The notes: generated from the letters alone by a model not told the origin. Shown: positions 8,686 to 16,792, numbered from the stretch's first letter. The stretch is 64,000 bases of DNA from Lysobacterales bacterium (GCA_019510125.1 JAEKKX010000010.1:1-64000); one strand, 5' to 3'. A program made the numbers and translations.

Positions 8686-9435
8686 TCAGGCCTTGCCTTT
8701 CGCGGTCTTCGGCTTGGCGCGCGCGGAGGGGTGATTGTCTTCGTCGCGGCGCAACTCGAACAGCCCGGTGGCCTCGATGAGGCTGCTGAGCTTGCCGTAG
8801 CCGTAGTTGCGCGCATCGAAGGATCCGCGATTGCGGATGTTGGTGCCCACCGAGGACAGGTTGGACCAGCCGTCCTCGTCCTTTTCCGCCTCCACCGCGT
8901 CGCGCAGCAGGTTCACCAGTTTCGTGTCCTGGCGCAGCTTGGCGCTGGGCATCGGCTTGCGCGGGCCGGCGGCGTCCGCGGCGTCGTCGCTGGCGGCGGA
9001 CGCGGGCTTGTCGTCGATGTAGAGGAAGGTCGAGCAGGCGTTGACGAACGGCTCCGGCGTCTTCTGCTCGCCGAAGCCGAACACGCGCATGTTCTGCGCG
9101 CGCAGGCGCATCACCAGCGGGGTGAAGTCTGCGTCGCTGGAGACGATCGCGAAGGCGTCGAAGCGGCCGCTGTGCAGCAGGTCCATCGCATCGACCACCA
9201 TCGCCATGTCCGAGGCGTTCTTGCCGGTGCTGTAGGCGAACTGCTGGATCGGCTGGATCGCGTTCGGATGCAGCGCCGCCTCCCAGCGCTGCAGGTTCGG
9301 GCTCTTCCAGTTGCCGTAGGCGCGGCGCACGTTGGCGATCCCGTGCCGCGCCAGTTCGGCCAGCACCACGTCGATCTTGCCGGCCGGCGCGTTGTCCGCG
9401 TCGATCAGCAGCGCGATCCGCAAGCGGTCGTCCAT
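8686..9435 (-). CDS. NYN-domain protein with C-terminal LOTUS/OST-HTH domain (LabA/PIN-like RNase)
   Basis: A 249-residue cytoplasmic protein with a strong GGAGG ribosome-binding site. The N-terminal ~145 residues are a NYN (PIN-like) nuclease domain: LLIDADNAP carries the first acidic pair, the central DMAMVVDAMDLLHSGRFDAFAIVSSDADFTPLV region (split here for brevity as DMAMVVDAMDLL ... SSDADFTPLV) carries the others. Residues ~165-235 form an OST-HTH/LOTUS domain, usually an RNA-binding (G-quadruplex or dsRNA) module. The combination is known from bacterial MARF1/LabA-like proteins thought to cleave or bind RNA. Its target is not known. It is transcribed away from neighbouring genes and stands downstream of rpoH, separated by a strong hairpin. 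Confidence 0.92.
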   Translation of the reverse strand: MDDRLRIALLIDADNAPAGKIDVVLAELARHGIANVRRAYGNWKSPNLQRWEAALHPNAIQPIQQFAYSTGKNASDMAMVVDAMDLLHSGRFDAFAIVSSDADFTPLVMRLRAQNMRVFGFGEQKTPEPFVNACSTFLYIDDKPASAASDDAADAAGPRKPMPSAKLRQDTKLVNLLRDAVEAEKDEDGWSNLSSVGTNIRNRGSFDARNYGYGKLSSLIEATGLFELRRDEDNHPSARAKPKTAKGKA

Positions 9436-9494
9436 GGCGTGTCCTCCGGGGAAAGCCGCAGCATAGCGCGCGCGGCGCGCGCCGCCGGAAACGA

Positions 9495-9520
9495 CGACGG
9501 CCCGGGGAACCGGGCCGTCG
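9495..9520 (-). terminator. Hairpin terminator after rpoH
   Basis: A perfect 11-bp GC stem (arms 9495-9505 and 9510-9520) with a four-base loop. On the - strand it follows the rpoH stop codon and is trailed by TCGTCGTTTCC, a weak T-rich tail. It lies between rpoH and the NYN gene. Confidence 0.7.
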
Positions 9521-9548
9521 GGGGCATCGCTGCGACGTCGTTCGCGAC

Positions 9549-10442
9549 TCAGGCCGCGAACACCGCCTTCATCTTCTTCAGCGCGTTGGCCTCGATCTGG
9601 CGGATGCGCTCGGCGGAGACGCCGTATTCGTCGGCCAGCTCCTGCAGCGTGATCTTGCTGTCGGGGTCCAGCCAGCGGCGCTTGACGATGTCGCGCGAGC
9701 GGGCGTCGAGGCGGGCGAGGCCCTCGCGCAGCAGGCCGAGCTGGTCGGCTTCGCTGTCGGCGGCTTCGTAGGCCTGGGCCGGGTCTTCGCCCTCGGCCAT
9801 CAGGTAGGCGGCCGGCGCCGGCGGCGCGTGGTCGTCGTCGCCATCGTCGGGCGCGTCGAAGCCGATGTCGCGGCCGGACAGGCGCGCCTCCATCTCCAGC
9901 ACTTCGCGCTCGGAGACGTTGAGGTCCTGGGCGACGGTGCGGACTTCCTCGGCGTTGAGCCAGCCCAGGCGGGTCTTGCTGCGGCGCAGGTTGAAGAACA
10001 GCTTGCGCTGGGCCTTGGTGGTCGCGACCTTCACGATGCGCCAGTTCTTGATGATGAACTCGTGCATCTCGGCGCGGATCCAGTGCACCGCGAAGGACAC
10101 CAGGCGCACGCCGATGTCCGGGTCGAAGCGCTTCACCGCCTTCATCAGGCCGATGTTGCCTTCCTGGATGAGGTCGGCGAGCTGCAGGCCGTAGCCGTTG
10201 TAGCCGCGCGCGACGTGGACCACGAAGCGCAGGTGCGAGAGCACCAGCTCGCGGGCGGCGGCGAGGTCGTCCTGCTCGTGGAAACGGCGGGCGAGGGCCT
10301 GTTCGTCCTCGGCGGAGAGGACCGGAATCTGGTGGACCGCGCCGATGTAGGCCTCGAGCGAACCGAGCGGACTCAGGCCGCTCAGGGCGGGGACCGGCAG
10401 GTTGTTCGGGATCAGGGCAGAGGAGGCTGTGGTCTGGGTCAT
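9549..10442 (-). CDS. rpoH: RNA polymerase heat-shock sigma factor RpoH (sigma-32)
   Basis: A 297-residue sigma-70 family protein. Region 2 is clear ([20 protein letters not shown], then [18 protein letters not shown] and [18 protein letters not shown]); the RpoH box between regions 2 and 3 is present as [10 protein letters not shown]; region 4 carries [26 protein letters not shown]. Residues ~205-225 are an acidic/proline insert typical of the group. It directs RNA polymerase to heat-shock promoters (chaperones, proteases). The ATG at 10442 matches the [10 protein letters not shown] start seen in Xanthomonadales; a longer frame to 10610 is not coding. A candidate RpoE-type promoter lies ~20-50 bases upstream, so expression is likely coupled to envelope stress. 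Confidence 0.98.
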   Translation of the reverse strand: MTQTTASSALIPNNLPVPALSGLSPLGSLEAYIGAVHQIPVLSAEDEQALARRFHEQDDLAAARELVLSHLRFVVHVARGYNGYGLQLADLIQEGNIGLMKAVKRFDPDIGVRLVSFAVHWIRAEMHEFIIKNWRIVKVATTKAQRKLFFNLRRSKTRLGWLNAEEVRTVAQDLNVSEREVLEMEARLSGRDIGFDAPDDGDDDHAPPAPAAYLMAEGEDPAQAYEAADSEADQLGLLREGLARLDARSRDIVKRRWLDPDSKITLQELADEYGVSAERIRQIEANALKKMKAVFAA

Positions 10443-10468
10443 GGTCGAGAATGTTAGCAGTCGGGTCC

Positions 10469-10496
10469 TTGGAGTGCTAAAGCGCCCGGAAGTTCC
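10469..10496 (-). promoter_or_regulatory. RpoE (sigma-E)-type promoter of rpoH
   Basis: On the - strand: -35 GGAACTT (complement of 10490-10496), a 16-bp spacer, then -10 TCCAA (complement of 10469-10473). GGAACTT-N16 is the exact sigma-E -35 and spacing; the -10 departs from TCTGA. The predicted transcript would start near 10462, about 20 bases before the rpoH ATG. Confidence 0.6.
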
Positions 10497-10499
10497 TGC

Positions 10500-10515
10500 G
10501 TTCCATTCATGGAAC
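10500..10515. promoter_or_regulatory. 16-bp perfect inverted repeat upstream of the rpoH promoter
   Basis: GTTCCATTCATGGAAC is a perfect 7+2+7 palindrome only four bases upstream of the putative sigma-E -35. It could be an operator or a second GGAAC-type -35 (on the - strand, GGAACG lies ten bases before GGAACTT). The binding protein is unknown. Confidence 0.4.
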
Positions 10516-10675
10516 GGAAAGCCTGATCGGCCTTCGATCCTTCCGCCTTTGTGCCCGTGGAGACGGCAAAAACCGCCGCGGGCGGCCGGGAGGGCCCCGG
10601 ATGCCGCCAACCTAGCGGCTGGCGGCGGCGTTCGCCCGTGCCGTTCGACGGGGGAGGGACGCCTCCGCGGCCGGT

Positions 10676-10692
10676 CTTAAGCCGGGTTTAAG
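10676..10692 (+). promoter_or_regulatory. PmrA/QseB-type direct-repeat box upstream of cytochrome c peroxidase
   Basis: CTTAAG (10676-10681), five bases, TTTAAG (10687-10692): a perfect fit to the YTTAAK-N5-YTTAAK half-site repeat bound by PmrA/BasR-type response regulators. It lies 43 bases before the ccp ATG. A response regulator of that type is encoded 3 kb downstream at 13819. Confidence 0.55.
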
Positions 10693-10735
10693 CCTTTGGG
10701 GAGAGGGTGGGTTCCCCTGTCCGAGGACCGCCGTC

Positions 10736-11863
10736 ATGTCCATGCGAACCCCGACCTGGCGGCTGCTGCCGCTGGCCCTGCTGGTCGCCGCCTGCGGTCG
10801 CGAGGCCGCCCCCCCCGCCGCCGACGCCCAGGCCCCCGCTCCGGCCACACCGTCCCCGGCCGCCGCGCCGGTCGGCCCGGCCGCGGCGCCGGAGCTGCTC
10901 AAGCAGGCGCAGGCCCTGTTCCAGCCGATCCCCGACAAGGCGCCGGACCCGGCCGGCAACCCGGTGACGCCGGAGAAGGTCGCGCTCGGCAAGATGCTGT
11001 ACTTCGACGGCCGCCTGTCCTCCAGCGGGGTCATCAGTTGCAACTCGTGCCACAACCTCGGCATGGGCGGCATCGACGGCGTGCCGACCTCGATCGGCCA
11101 CGGCTTCCAGAAAGGCCCGCGCAATGCACCGACGGTCTACAACGCGGTGTTCAACGTCGCCCAGTTCTGGGACGGCCGCGCGGCGGACCTGAAGGCCCAG
11201 GCCAAGGGGCCGGTGCAGGCGGGCGTGGAGATGAACAACAAGCCCGAGGTCGTCGAGGCGACCCTGAAATCGATGCCCGGCTACGTCACCGCGTTCCAGT
11301 CGGCGTTCCCCGGCGAACCGTCGCCGGTCAGCTTCGACAACATGGCGAAGGCGATCGAGGCGTTCGAGACGACCCTGATCACCCCGGGCGCGCCGTTCGA
11401 CGCATTCCTCAAGGGGGACGCCCACGCGCTGACCGCCGACCAGCAGGCCGGCCTCAAGCTGTTCATGGACAAGGGCTGCTCGAGCTGCCACAACGGCATC
11501 AACCTCGGCGGCCAGGCCTACTTCCCGTTCGGCGTGGTCCACAAGCCGGCCGACGCGGTGCGCCCGGCCGGCGACCACGGCCGCTTCGCGGTGACCAAGT
11601 CGCAGGGCGACGACTACGTGTTCCGCGCCGCGCCGCTGCGCAACGTGGCCGCGACCGCGCCGTACTTCCACTCCGGCAACGTGTGGAAGCTGCAGGAGGC
11701 GGTGACGATCATGGGCGACGCCCAGCTCGGCGCGACCCTGGCGCCGGACGAGGCGGAGAAGATCCACCTGTTCCTGCATGCGCTGACCGCGCCGATCCCG
11801 AAGATCGACTATCCGGAACTGCCCGAGCGCGACGACGCCACGCCGAAGCCGTCGGGGAGCTGA
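10736..11863 (+). CDS. Dihaem cytochrome c peroxidase, lipoprotein form
   Basis: A 375-residue member of the bacterial dihaem peroxidase (CcpA/MauG) family, which reduces H2O2 to water in the periplasm with electrons from cytochrome c. The N-terminus has a lipobox (LLVAAC, Cys20), so it is probably a membrane-tethered lipoprotein, followed by a Pro/Ala linker. Two haem c sites are present: CNSCH at 102-106 and CSSCH at 248-252. The signature GRLSSSGVISCNSCH and the QFWDGRAADL segment are typical. Length without the linker is normal. It is preceded by a PmrA-type box and followed by a GC hairpin, then by the small-cytochrome operon that has the same kind of box, so both units are probably co-regulated by the two-component system at 13819-15881. 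Confidence 0.93.
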   Translation: MSMRTPTWRLLPLALLVAACGREAAPPAADAQAPAPATPSPAAAPVGPAAAPELLKQAQALFQPIPDKAPDPAGNPVTPEKVALGKMLYFDGRLSSSGVISCNSCHNLGMGGIDGVPTSIGHGFQKGPRNAPTVYNAVFNVAQFWDGRAADLKAQAKGPVQAGVEMNNKPEVVEATLKSMPGYVTAFQSAFPGEPSPVSFDNMAKAIEAFETTLITPGAPFDAFLKGDAHALTADQQAGLKLFMDKGCSSCHNGINLGGQAYFPFGVVHKPADAVRPAGDHGRFAVTKSQGDDYVFRAAPLRNVAATAPYFHSGNVWKLQEAVTIMGDAQLGATLAPDEAEKIHLFLHALTAPIPKIDYPELPERDDATPKPSGS

Positions 11864-11876
11864 TCACGCAGGCAAG

Positions 11877-11918
11877 ACGCCCGCGACCCACGTCCGCGAC
11901 GCCCGCCGTCGCGGGCGT
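11877..11918 (+). terminator. GC hairpin after cytochrome c peroxidase
   Basis: An 11-bp perfect stem (11877-11887 with 11908-11918) around a 20-base loop, 14 bases after the stop. There is no T-run, so it may be a Rho-assisted terminator or an RNA-stabilising stem. Confidence 0.4.
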
Positions 11919-11973
11919 TCGCGCGTGCGTGCAGGCGAGGCCGCGCGCACGCGGACGCGGCGCACCGCGGTGG

Positions 11974-11990
11974 CCTAAGTCTGGCTTAAG
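11974..11990 (+). promoter_or_regulatory. PmrA/QseB-type direct-repeat box upstream of the small-cytochrome/TCS operon
   Basis: CCTAAG (11974-11979), five bases, CTTAAG (11985-11990): one mismatch from YTTAAK-N5-YTTAAK. It sits 47 bases before the DUF1924 ATG, the same geometry as the box in front of ccp. The operon encodes its own PmrA/QseB-type regulator, so this box suggests autoregulation. Confidence 0.55.
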
Positions 11991-12037
11991 TCGGGCGGCG
12001 CATCGTGTCGGGCAGCAGACGACACGAGGGTTTCGAC

Positions 12038-12478
12038 ATGCGCGACACGATCCTGCGCCGGCGGGCGCGACGCATCGCCGCCGCGGCGCTGCTGCTGGCG
12101 ACCTGCGCGTCGTGGGCGGCGACGCCGGCGGAACTGCAGCGCGGCTACGCCGCCGAAGCGGCGCGCGCGTCGCCGGGTTTCCGCGGGTTCTCCGCGGAGC
12201 GCGGCCGGCGCTTCTTCACCACGCCCCACGGCAACGACTGGCGCTGCGCGAGCTGCCATACCGACACGCCGATGTCCGAAGGCCGCCACGCCGTGACCGG
12301 GCGTGCGCTGCGCCCGCTGGCGCCGGCGGCGAATCCGGCCCGCTTCACCGACCCGGCGAAGGTCGAGAAGTGGTTCCGCCGCAACTGCCGGGACGTGGTC
12401 GGGCGCGAATGCACCGCGGTCGAGAAGGGCGACGTGCTCGCCTGGCTGTCCTCGCTGCGCGCGGGCGGTGCGCGATGA
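12038..12478 (+). CDS. DUF1924 cytochrome c (sphaeroides haem protein, SHP, family)
   Basis: A 146-residue exported monohaem cytochrome. A signal peptide occupies residues 1-~30 (basic start, AAAALLLATCASWA, cleavage near AAT). CASCH at 70-74 binds the haem; the downstream NPARFTDPAKVEKWFRRNC region and the terminal helix EKGDVLAWLSSL are diagnostic of DUF1924, whose founding member is the Rhodobacter SHP, a high-spin c-type cytochrome that binds O2/NO. The ATG at 12038 is preferred because it begins the signal peptide; an ORF start at 12005 would add non-signal residues. It overlaps the next gene by four bases (ATGA), and the trio SHP-DHC-cytochrome b is a known arrangement. Confidence 0.9.
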   Translation: MRDTILRRRARRIAAAALLLATCASWAATPAELQRGYAAEAARASPGFRGFSAERGRRFFTTPHGNDWRCASCHTDTPMSEGRHAVTGRALRPLAPAANPARFTDPAKVEKWFRRNCRDVVGRECTAVEKGDVLAWLSSLRAGGAR

Positions 12479-13014
12479 ACGGCCGTGCCCGGATCGCCTT
12501 CGCGGCCGCGCTGACGGCGCTGCCGCTGGCGCTGCTGCTCGCCCTGGCCGCCGCGCCGGCGCGCGCGGACGACGACGAGGGCGACGACGACCGGCGTCCG
12601 GTGCGCGCGCCGATGCCCGCGGTCTACGTCGAGGAATGCGGCAGTTGCCACGTGCCGTATCCGGCGCGCGGGCTGCCGGCGTCGTCCTGGCGCGCGCTGA
12701 TGGGCGGTCTCGACCGCCATTTCGGCAACGACGCCTCGCTCGCGCCGGCGCAGGCCGACGCGATCCGCCGCTGGCTGCTCGCCGGCGCCGGCGCCCGGCC
12801 GGCCGATCCCGCCGCGCCGCTGCGGCTCACCCGCGCGCCGTGGTTCTTGCGCGAGCACCGCGAAGTGCCGATGCCGCTGTGGCGCAGCGCGGCGGTGAAG
12901 TCCGCGACCAACTGCGCCGCCTGCCACCGCGGCGCCGAACGCGGCGTCTTTTCCGAACATGACGTGCGCCTGCCGCGCCCGTCGCCCCGATCCACCACAG
13001 GAGCCAAACCATGA
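12475..13014 (+). CDS. Periplasmic dihaem cytochrome c (DHC-like)
   Basis: A 179-residue protein with a clear signal peptide (hydrophobic residues 7-27, cleavage after ARA). It has two haem c motifs, CGSCH at 55-59 and CAACH at 147-151. The first follows the phrase PAVYVEECGSCHVPYPA and the whole matches the dihaem cytochrome c family that partners SHP as electron donor. A very acidic patch (DDDEGDDD) follows the cleavage site. The start codon overlaps the previous stop and the stop overlaps the next start, so translation of the three cytochrome genes is coupled. It presumably relays electrons from cytochrome b561 in the membrane to the DUF1924 cytochrome. Confidence 0.9.
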   Translation: MNGRARIAFAAALTALPLALLLALAAAPARADDDEGDDDRRPVRAPMPAVYVEECGSCHVPYPARGLPASSWRALMGGLDRHFGNDASLAPAQADAIRRWLLAGAGARPADPAAPLRLTRAPWFLREHREVPMPLWRSAAVKSATNCAACHRGAERGVFSEHDVRLPRPSPRSTTGAKP

Positions 13015-13769
13015 TGATGATGACCGCCGTCCACGACGCGCCGCCGGCGCGCGAGGCCGTCGAACGCGACCGCCCGGTACTGGTGTGGGATCTGCCCACC
13101 CGCGTCTTCCACTGGAGCCTCGCCGTGTGCTTCGCCGGCGCCTGGCTCACCTCCGACAGCGAACGCCAGCACCTGCTGCACCTGCTGTTCGGCTACAGCC
13201 TGTTCGGGCTGGTGCTGTTCCGGCTGGCTTGGGGACTGGTCGGCAGCCGCTACGCGCGGTTCTCGGAATTCCTGCGCGGTCCCGGCGCGACCTGGCGCTA
13301 CGTGCTGTCGATGGCGCGCGGCGCGCCGGCGCACTTCGTCGGCCACAACCCGGCCGGCGCGGTCGCGATCTGGCTGCTGCTCGGCCTCGGGCTGGCGACC
13401 GCCGGCGTCGGCGTGGCGATGGTGGCCGGCGGCGGCGAGGCGCTGGAGGACGTGCACGAAGCGCTGGCGACGGCGATGCTGGTCGTCGTCGGGCTGCACC
13501 TGCTGGGCGTGGTCGTCGGCAGCGTGCTGCACCGCGAGAACCTGCCGCGGGCGATGCTGACCGGGCGCAAGGCCGGGCTGCGCCCGGAGGACGGCATCGC
13601 GCGTCCGTCGCGGCTGGCCGGCGGCCTGCTGCTGCTCGCGCTGGCCGCGTTCTGGACGCTGGGGCTGTCGCAGCAGCGGCTGCCGTTCGGCCTGCCCGGC
13701 GGCGCCGAGGCGGCCGAGGGGCACGATGGCGGCGCTGTCGGTGGCGACCACGACGGAGACGACGATTGA
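13011..13769 (+). CDS. Cytochrome b561-type membrane protein
   Basis: A 252-residue di-haem b membrane protein of the hydrogenase-cytochrome-b/b561 superfamily. Four to five transmembrane helices are visible, with haem-ligand histidines in RVFHWSLAV, in the HLLFGY region, and in VHEALA/VGLHLLGVVVG near residues 145-170. It takes electrons from quinol and feeds the periplasmic cytochromes encoded just upstream. The gene starts with four consecutive ATG codons; ACAGGAG at 12997-13003 favours the first or second. The C-terminal ~25 residues are a His/Asp/Gly-rich tail (GHDGG...GGDHDGDDD), a plausible metal-binding or low-complexity end. Confidence 0.9.
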   Translation: MMMMTAVHDAPPAREAVERDRPVLVWDLPTRVFHWSLAVCFAGAWLTSDSERQHLLHLLFGYSLFGLVLFRLAWGLVGSRYARFSEFLRGPGATWRYVLSMARGAPAHFVGHNPAGAVAIWLLLGLGLATAGVGVAMVAGGGEALEDVHEALATAMLVVVGLHLLGVVVGSVLHRENLPRAMLTGRKAGLRPEDGIARPSRLAGGLLLLALAAFWTLGLSQQRLPFGLPGGAEAAEGHDGGAVGGDHDGDDD

Positions 13770-13818
13770 TGCCGCCGCGTCCGCTGCCGACAATGGGTCC
13801 CGGGGACGGAGGGCGATG

Positions 13819-14487
13819 ATGCGTCTGCTCGTGGTCGAAGACGATCCGCTGCTCGGCGAGGCGCTGAGCGTGGGCATGCGCCAGCGCGGATTCGCCGCGG
13901 ACTGGGTGCGCGACGGCATCGCGGCCGAGACCGCGCTCAAGACCGAGACGTTCACCGCGGTGATCCTCGATCTCGGCCTGCCGCGGCTGTCCGGGCTGTC
14001 GCTGCTGCGACAGCGGCGCGAGGCCCACGATCGCACCCCGATCCTGATCCTCACCGCCCGCGACGCGGTGGACGAGCGCATCCGCGGCCTCGACGCCGGC
14101 GCCGACGATTACGTGGTCAAGCCGGTGGACCTGGACGAACTCGCGGCCCGGCTGCGCGCGCTGATCCGCCGCAGCGACGGCGATCCGCGGCCGCAACTGG
14201 AGGTCGGCGCGCTGCGCATCGATCCGGCGGCGCGCACCGCGATCTGGCGCGGGGCGGCGGTGGACCTGTCGCCGCGCGAGTTCGACCTGCTGCTCGCGTT
14301 CGCGCGCTCGGCCGGCCGCTGGCTGAGCAAGGAGCAATTGTCCGAACGGCTCTACGGCTGGGACGACGGCGTCGAATCGAATGCGCTGGAAGTGCACGTG
14401 CACCATCTGCGGCGCAAGCTCGATCCGGCGCTGATCGCCACCCAGCGCGGGGTGGGTTACATGCTGCGCACGCTGGACCAAACATGA
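13819..14487 (+). CDS. OmpR/PhoB-family response regulator (PmrA/QseB type)
   Basis: A 222-residue regulator with an N-terminal receiver domain (acidic pocket E7-D8-D9; phosphorylatable Asp51 in VILDLGLPRLSG; conserved Lys in YVVKPVD) and a C-terminal winged helix (EVHVHHLRRKLD). The recognition pattern MRLLVVEDDPLLGE and the LGLPR phrase put it with PmrA/QseB/TctD. GGAGGG at 13808-13813 fits the second of two adjacent ATG codons, so 13819 is chosen (13816 is possible). Together with the kinase downstream it forms a two-component pair encoded in the same direction as the cytochrome genes. The PmrA-type boxes at 10676 and 11974 are its likely binding sites. Confidence 0.93.
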   Translation: MRLLVVEDDPLLGEALSVGMRQRGFAADWVRDGIAAETALKTETFTAVILDLGLPRLSGLSLLRQRREAHDRTPILILTARDAVDERIRGLDAGADDYVVKPVDLDELAARLRALIRRSDGDPRPQLEVGALRIDPAARTAIWRGAAVDLSPREFDLLLAFARSAGRWLSKEQLSERLYGWDDGVESNALEVHVHHLRRKLDPALIATQRGVGYMLRTLDQT

Positions 14488-14531
14488 GCACGCCGGCATG
14501 AGCCTGCGGGCATGAGCATGGCGGCGCGGGC

Positions 14532-15881
14532 ATGACCAGGCCGTTCTCGCTGCGCGCGCGGCTGTTGGCGGCGACGCTGGCCACGGTCGCGCTCGTGTGG
14601 CTGGCCGCCTCGATCGCCAGCTATGCGCAGGCGCGGCACGAACTGGACGAACTGCTGGACGCGCACCTGGCGACGTTCTCGGCGCTGCTGATCGCGCAGG
14701 CCTCGGACGATCTGGAGGAAATCGAGCTCGAACACCTGCCCGATCTCGGCGACGCCCATCAGCGCCTGGCGCTGCAGGTATGGAGCGATGAACGGCTCGG
14801 CGTCCACAGCGCCAACGCGCCGGAGACGCCGCTGGCGCCGTTCCGCAAGGGCTTCGCCGACGTGCGCGTCGCCGGCAAGGCGTGGCGCGTGTACGTCGCC
14901 CGCAACCGTGACGGCGTCTGGGTGCAGGTCGGCGAGCCGCAGTCCGCGCGCGCGGATATCCTCGACGAGGCGCTCGGACGCCAGGCCGTGCCGATGCTGC
15001 TGGCGCTGCCGCTGCTCGGCTTCGGGCTGTGGGTCGTGGTCGGACGCGGACTGGCGCCGCTGCAGCGGATCGCGCAGGCGGTGGAGGCGCGCGCGCCGCT
15101 GGACACAGTACCCATCGCCGAGGACGCCGCGCCGGCCGAAGTGCGGCCGCTGCTGGATCGGCTCAATGCGCTGTTCGCGCGCACCGGCGACAGCATCGCC
15201 CGCGAACGCCGCTTCATCGGCGACGCTTCGCACGAACTGCGCACGCCGATGGCTGCGATCCGCGCGCAGGCGCAGGTCGCGCAGGGCGCGCGCGACGACG
15301 CGGAACGCCAGCGTGCGCTGGCCGGGGTGATCGCCGGCTGCGACCGCATGGCCGCGCTCACCGAGCAGTTGCTCACGCTGTCGCGGCTGGAGGCGGGCGT
15401 GCTCGACGGGGTGTCGGCGGACGCCATGACCGCCGATGCGCCGCTGCGGGCCTGCGTCGACGACGTGCTGGCCGAACTCGCGCCGGCGATCCGGCGCGCC
15501 GGCGCCGTGGTCGAGACCGACGTCGCGGCGGACCTGCGCATCGGCTGCGGCCCGCAGCTCGCGCAGAGCGTGCTGCGCAATCTCGTCGGCAACGCGCTGC
15601 GCCACGGCGGCGACGGCGTGCGCGTGCGCATCGCGGCGCGGCGCGAGGCCGGCGCGACCCTGCTGGAGGTGTGCGACGACGGCCCGGGCATCGCGCCGGA
15701 ACGTCGCGCCGACGCCCTGCAGCGGTTCCATCGCCTCGACGCGGCCGCCGGCGATGGCGCCGGCCTCGGGCTGGCGATCGTCGGCCGCATCGCCGAGGTC
15801 TGCGGCGGCACGATGGCCCTGGACGACGGGCTCGACGGCCGCGGCCTGGGCGTGCGCCTGCGGCTGCCCGACCGGCGCTGA
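14532..15881 (+). CDS. Sensor histidine kinase (PmrB/QseC type)
   Basis: A 449-residue membrane kinase. A first transmembrane helix spans ~10-30, a periplasmic loop of ~130 residues follows, and a second helix ([16 protein letters not shown]) lies near 155-172. The H-box is DASHELRTPMAA with phospho-accepting His234, followed by N-box NLVGNALRHG and G-boxes DDGPGI and GLGLAI. The short loop rich in acidic residues (EEIELEHL) is reminiscent of the PmrB metal-binding ExxE type, but the exact ExxE motif is present only loosely. It is 44 bases behind its regulator, with several ATGAGC repeats in the gap that could all serve as starts. Confidence 0.93.
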   Translation: MTRPFSLRARLLAATLATVALVWLAASIASYAQARHELDELLDAHLATFSALLIAQASDDLEEIELEHLPDLGDAHQRLALQVWSDERLGVHSANAPETPLAPFRKGFADVRVAGKAWRVYVARNRDGVWVQVGEPQSARADILDEALGRQAVPMLLALPLLGFGLWVVVGRGLAPLQRIAQAVEARAPLDTVPIAEDAAPAEVRPLLDRLNALFARTGDSIARERRFIGDASHELRTPMAAIRAQAQVAQGARDDAERQRALAGVIAGCDRMAALTEQLLTLSRLEAGVLDGVSADAMTADAPLRACVDDVLAELAPAIRRAGAVVETDVAADLRIGCGPQLAQSVLRNLVGNALRHGGDGVRVRIAARREAGATLLEVCDDGPGIAPERRADALQRFHRLDAAAGDGAGLGLAIVGRIAEVCGGTMALDDGLDGRGLGVRLRLPDRR

Positions 15882-15964
15882 CGACGATGCCGGCGACGGC
15901 GCGCGCGCGGCGCGCCGTCGTGCCGGTCGTCATGCGGGTCGTGCGGGCGTCGCCGCCGCGACCG

Positions 15965-16792
15965 TCAGGCGTTCTGGCGGCACCAGGCCACGAGCTTGCT
16001 CAGGTTCGGATGGCAGGCGGCGAATCCCGAGTCGGTGTCGGTCGCGCCCTCCTGCGACAGCACGCCCGCCACCATCACCGCGTTGTCGACGATGTTGAAC
16101 AGCGCGCCGCCGGACTGGCCGCCCTCGCAGTCGGCGGTGGTGAAGAACTTGGTGCAGGCGAGGTGGAGGTTCTCGGGATTGACGTAGTCGTAGTCGACGA
16201 TGTCCTTGATCGCGATGTCCATCTCGAACGACGGGCGTCCGTTCTTGTGGTCCTTCAAGCCGTAGTGGTCGTTGACCGGATAGCCGACGTGGTACCACAT
16301 CTTGCGGTTCAGCCAGCCGCGATCGACCTGGCCATGGGTGCCCGCCCAGCCGACGTTCGGCTCGCCCGCGAGCTTGAGCACGGCGTAGTCGGCCGCGCCC
16401 TCGTCGCTGTGGTGGGTGTTGCCGATGTCCATCCAGCGGTAGAAGTTCACCACCTCGTAGCGGCCGAACGGCTCCGCCAGGCTGCCCGCCGGCGGATCGA
16501 CGTAGCACGCGGGCACGAAATACTGCTTGCCGCCGCTGCGATCGACGCAGTGCAGCGCGGTCAGCACCAGGTTCCTGCCGATCATGATGCCGCTGCCTTC
16601 GCCGCCGCCGACGGTGTAGATCTTGCCGTTGAGCGCCCACGGATAGCCCTGGTCGTGGAAGATGCGCCGGCTTTCGCCGCCGATCAGCGATGCGCTGGAG
16701 ACATCGGGCATGCCGCCCGGTGCGTTGTCGCCTGCGTGCAACGAGGCCTCGTCCACCTGGATGAGGCCGTCCTTCATGGAATGGATCTGCAT
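15965..16792 (-). CDS. Trypsin-like (S1B/V8-type) serine endopeptidase without visible signal peptide
   Basis: A 275-residue chymotrypsin-fold protease. The catalytic triad is visible: His in LVLTALHCVD (GSGIMIGRN precedes), Asp in DYAVLKLAG, and Ser in EGGQSGGALF, where the usual GDSGG is GQSGG. Six or more cysteines suggest disulfide bonds and therefore an extracytoplasmic location, yet the N-terminus (MQIHSMKDGLIQVDEA) is hydrophilic and lacks a Sec or Tat signal. It may leave the cell through a dedicated system or have a mis-set start; the flanking sequence shows no hydrophobic extension in frame. It is a separate unit 149 bases beyond the methyltransferase gene, convergent to the sensor kinase. 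Confidence 0.88.
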   Translation of the reverse strand: MQIHSMKDGLIQVDEASLHAGDNAPGGMPDVSSASLIGGESRRIFHDQGYPWALNGKIYTVGGGEGSGIMIGRNLVLTALHCVDRSGGKQYFVPACYVDPPAGSLAEPFGRYEVVNFYRWMDIGNTHHSDEGAADYAVLKLAGEPNVGWAGTHGQVDRGWLNRKMWYHVGYPVNDHYGLKDHKNGRPSFEMDIAIKDIVDYDYVNPENLHLACTKFFTTADCEGGQSGGALFNIVDNAVMVAGVLSQEGATDTDSGFAACHPNLSKLVAWCRQNA

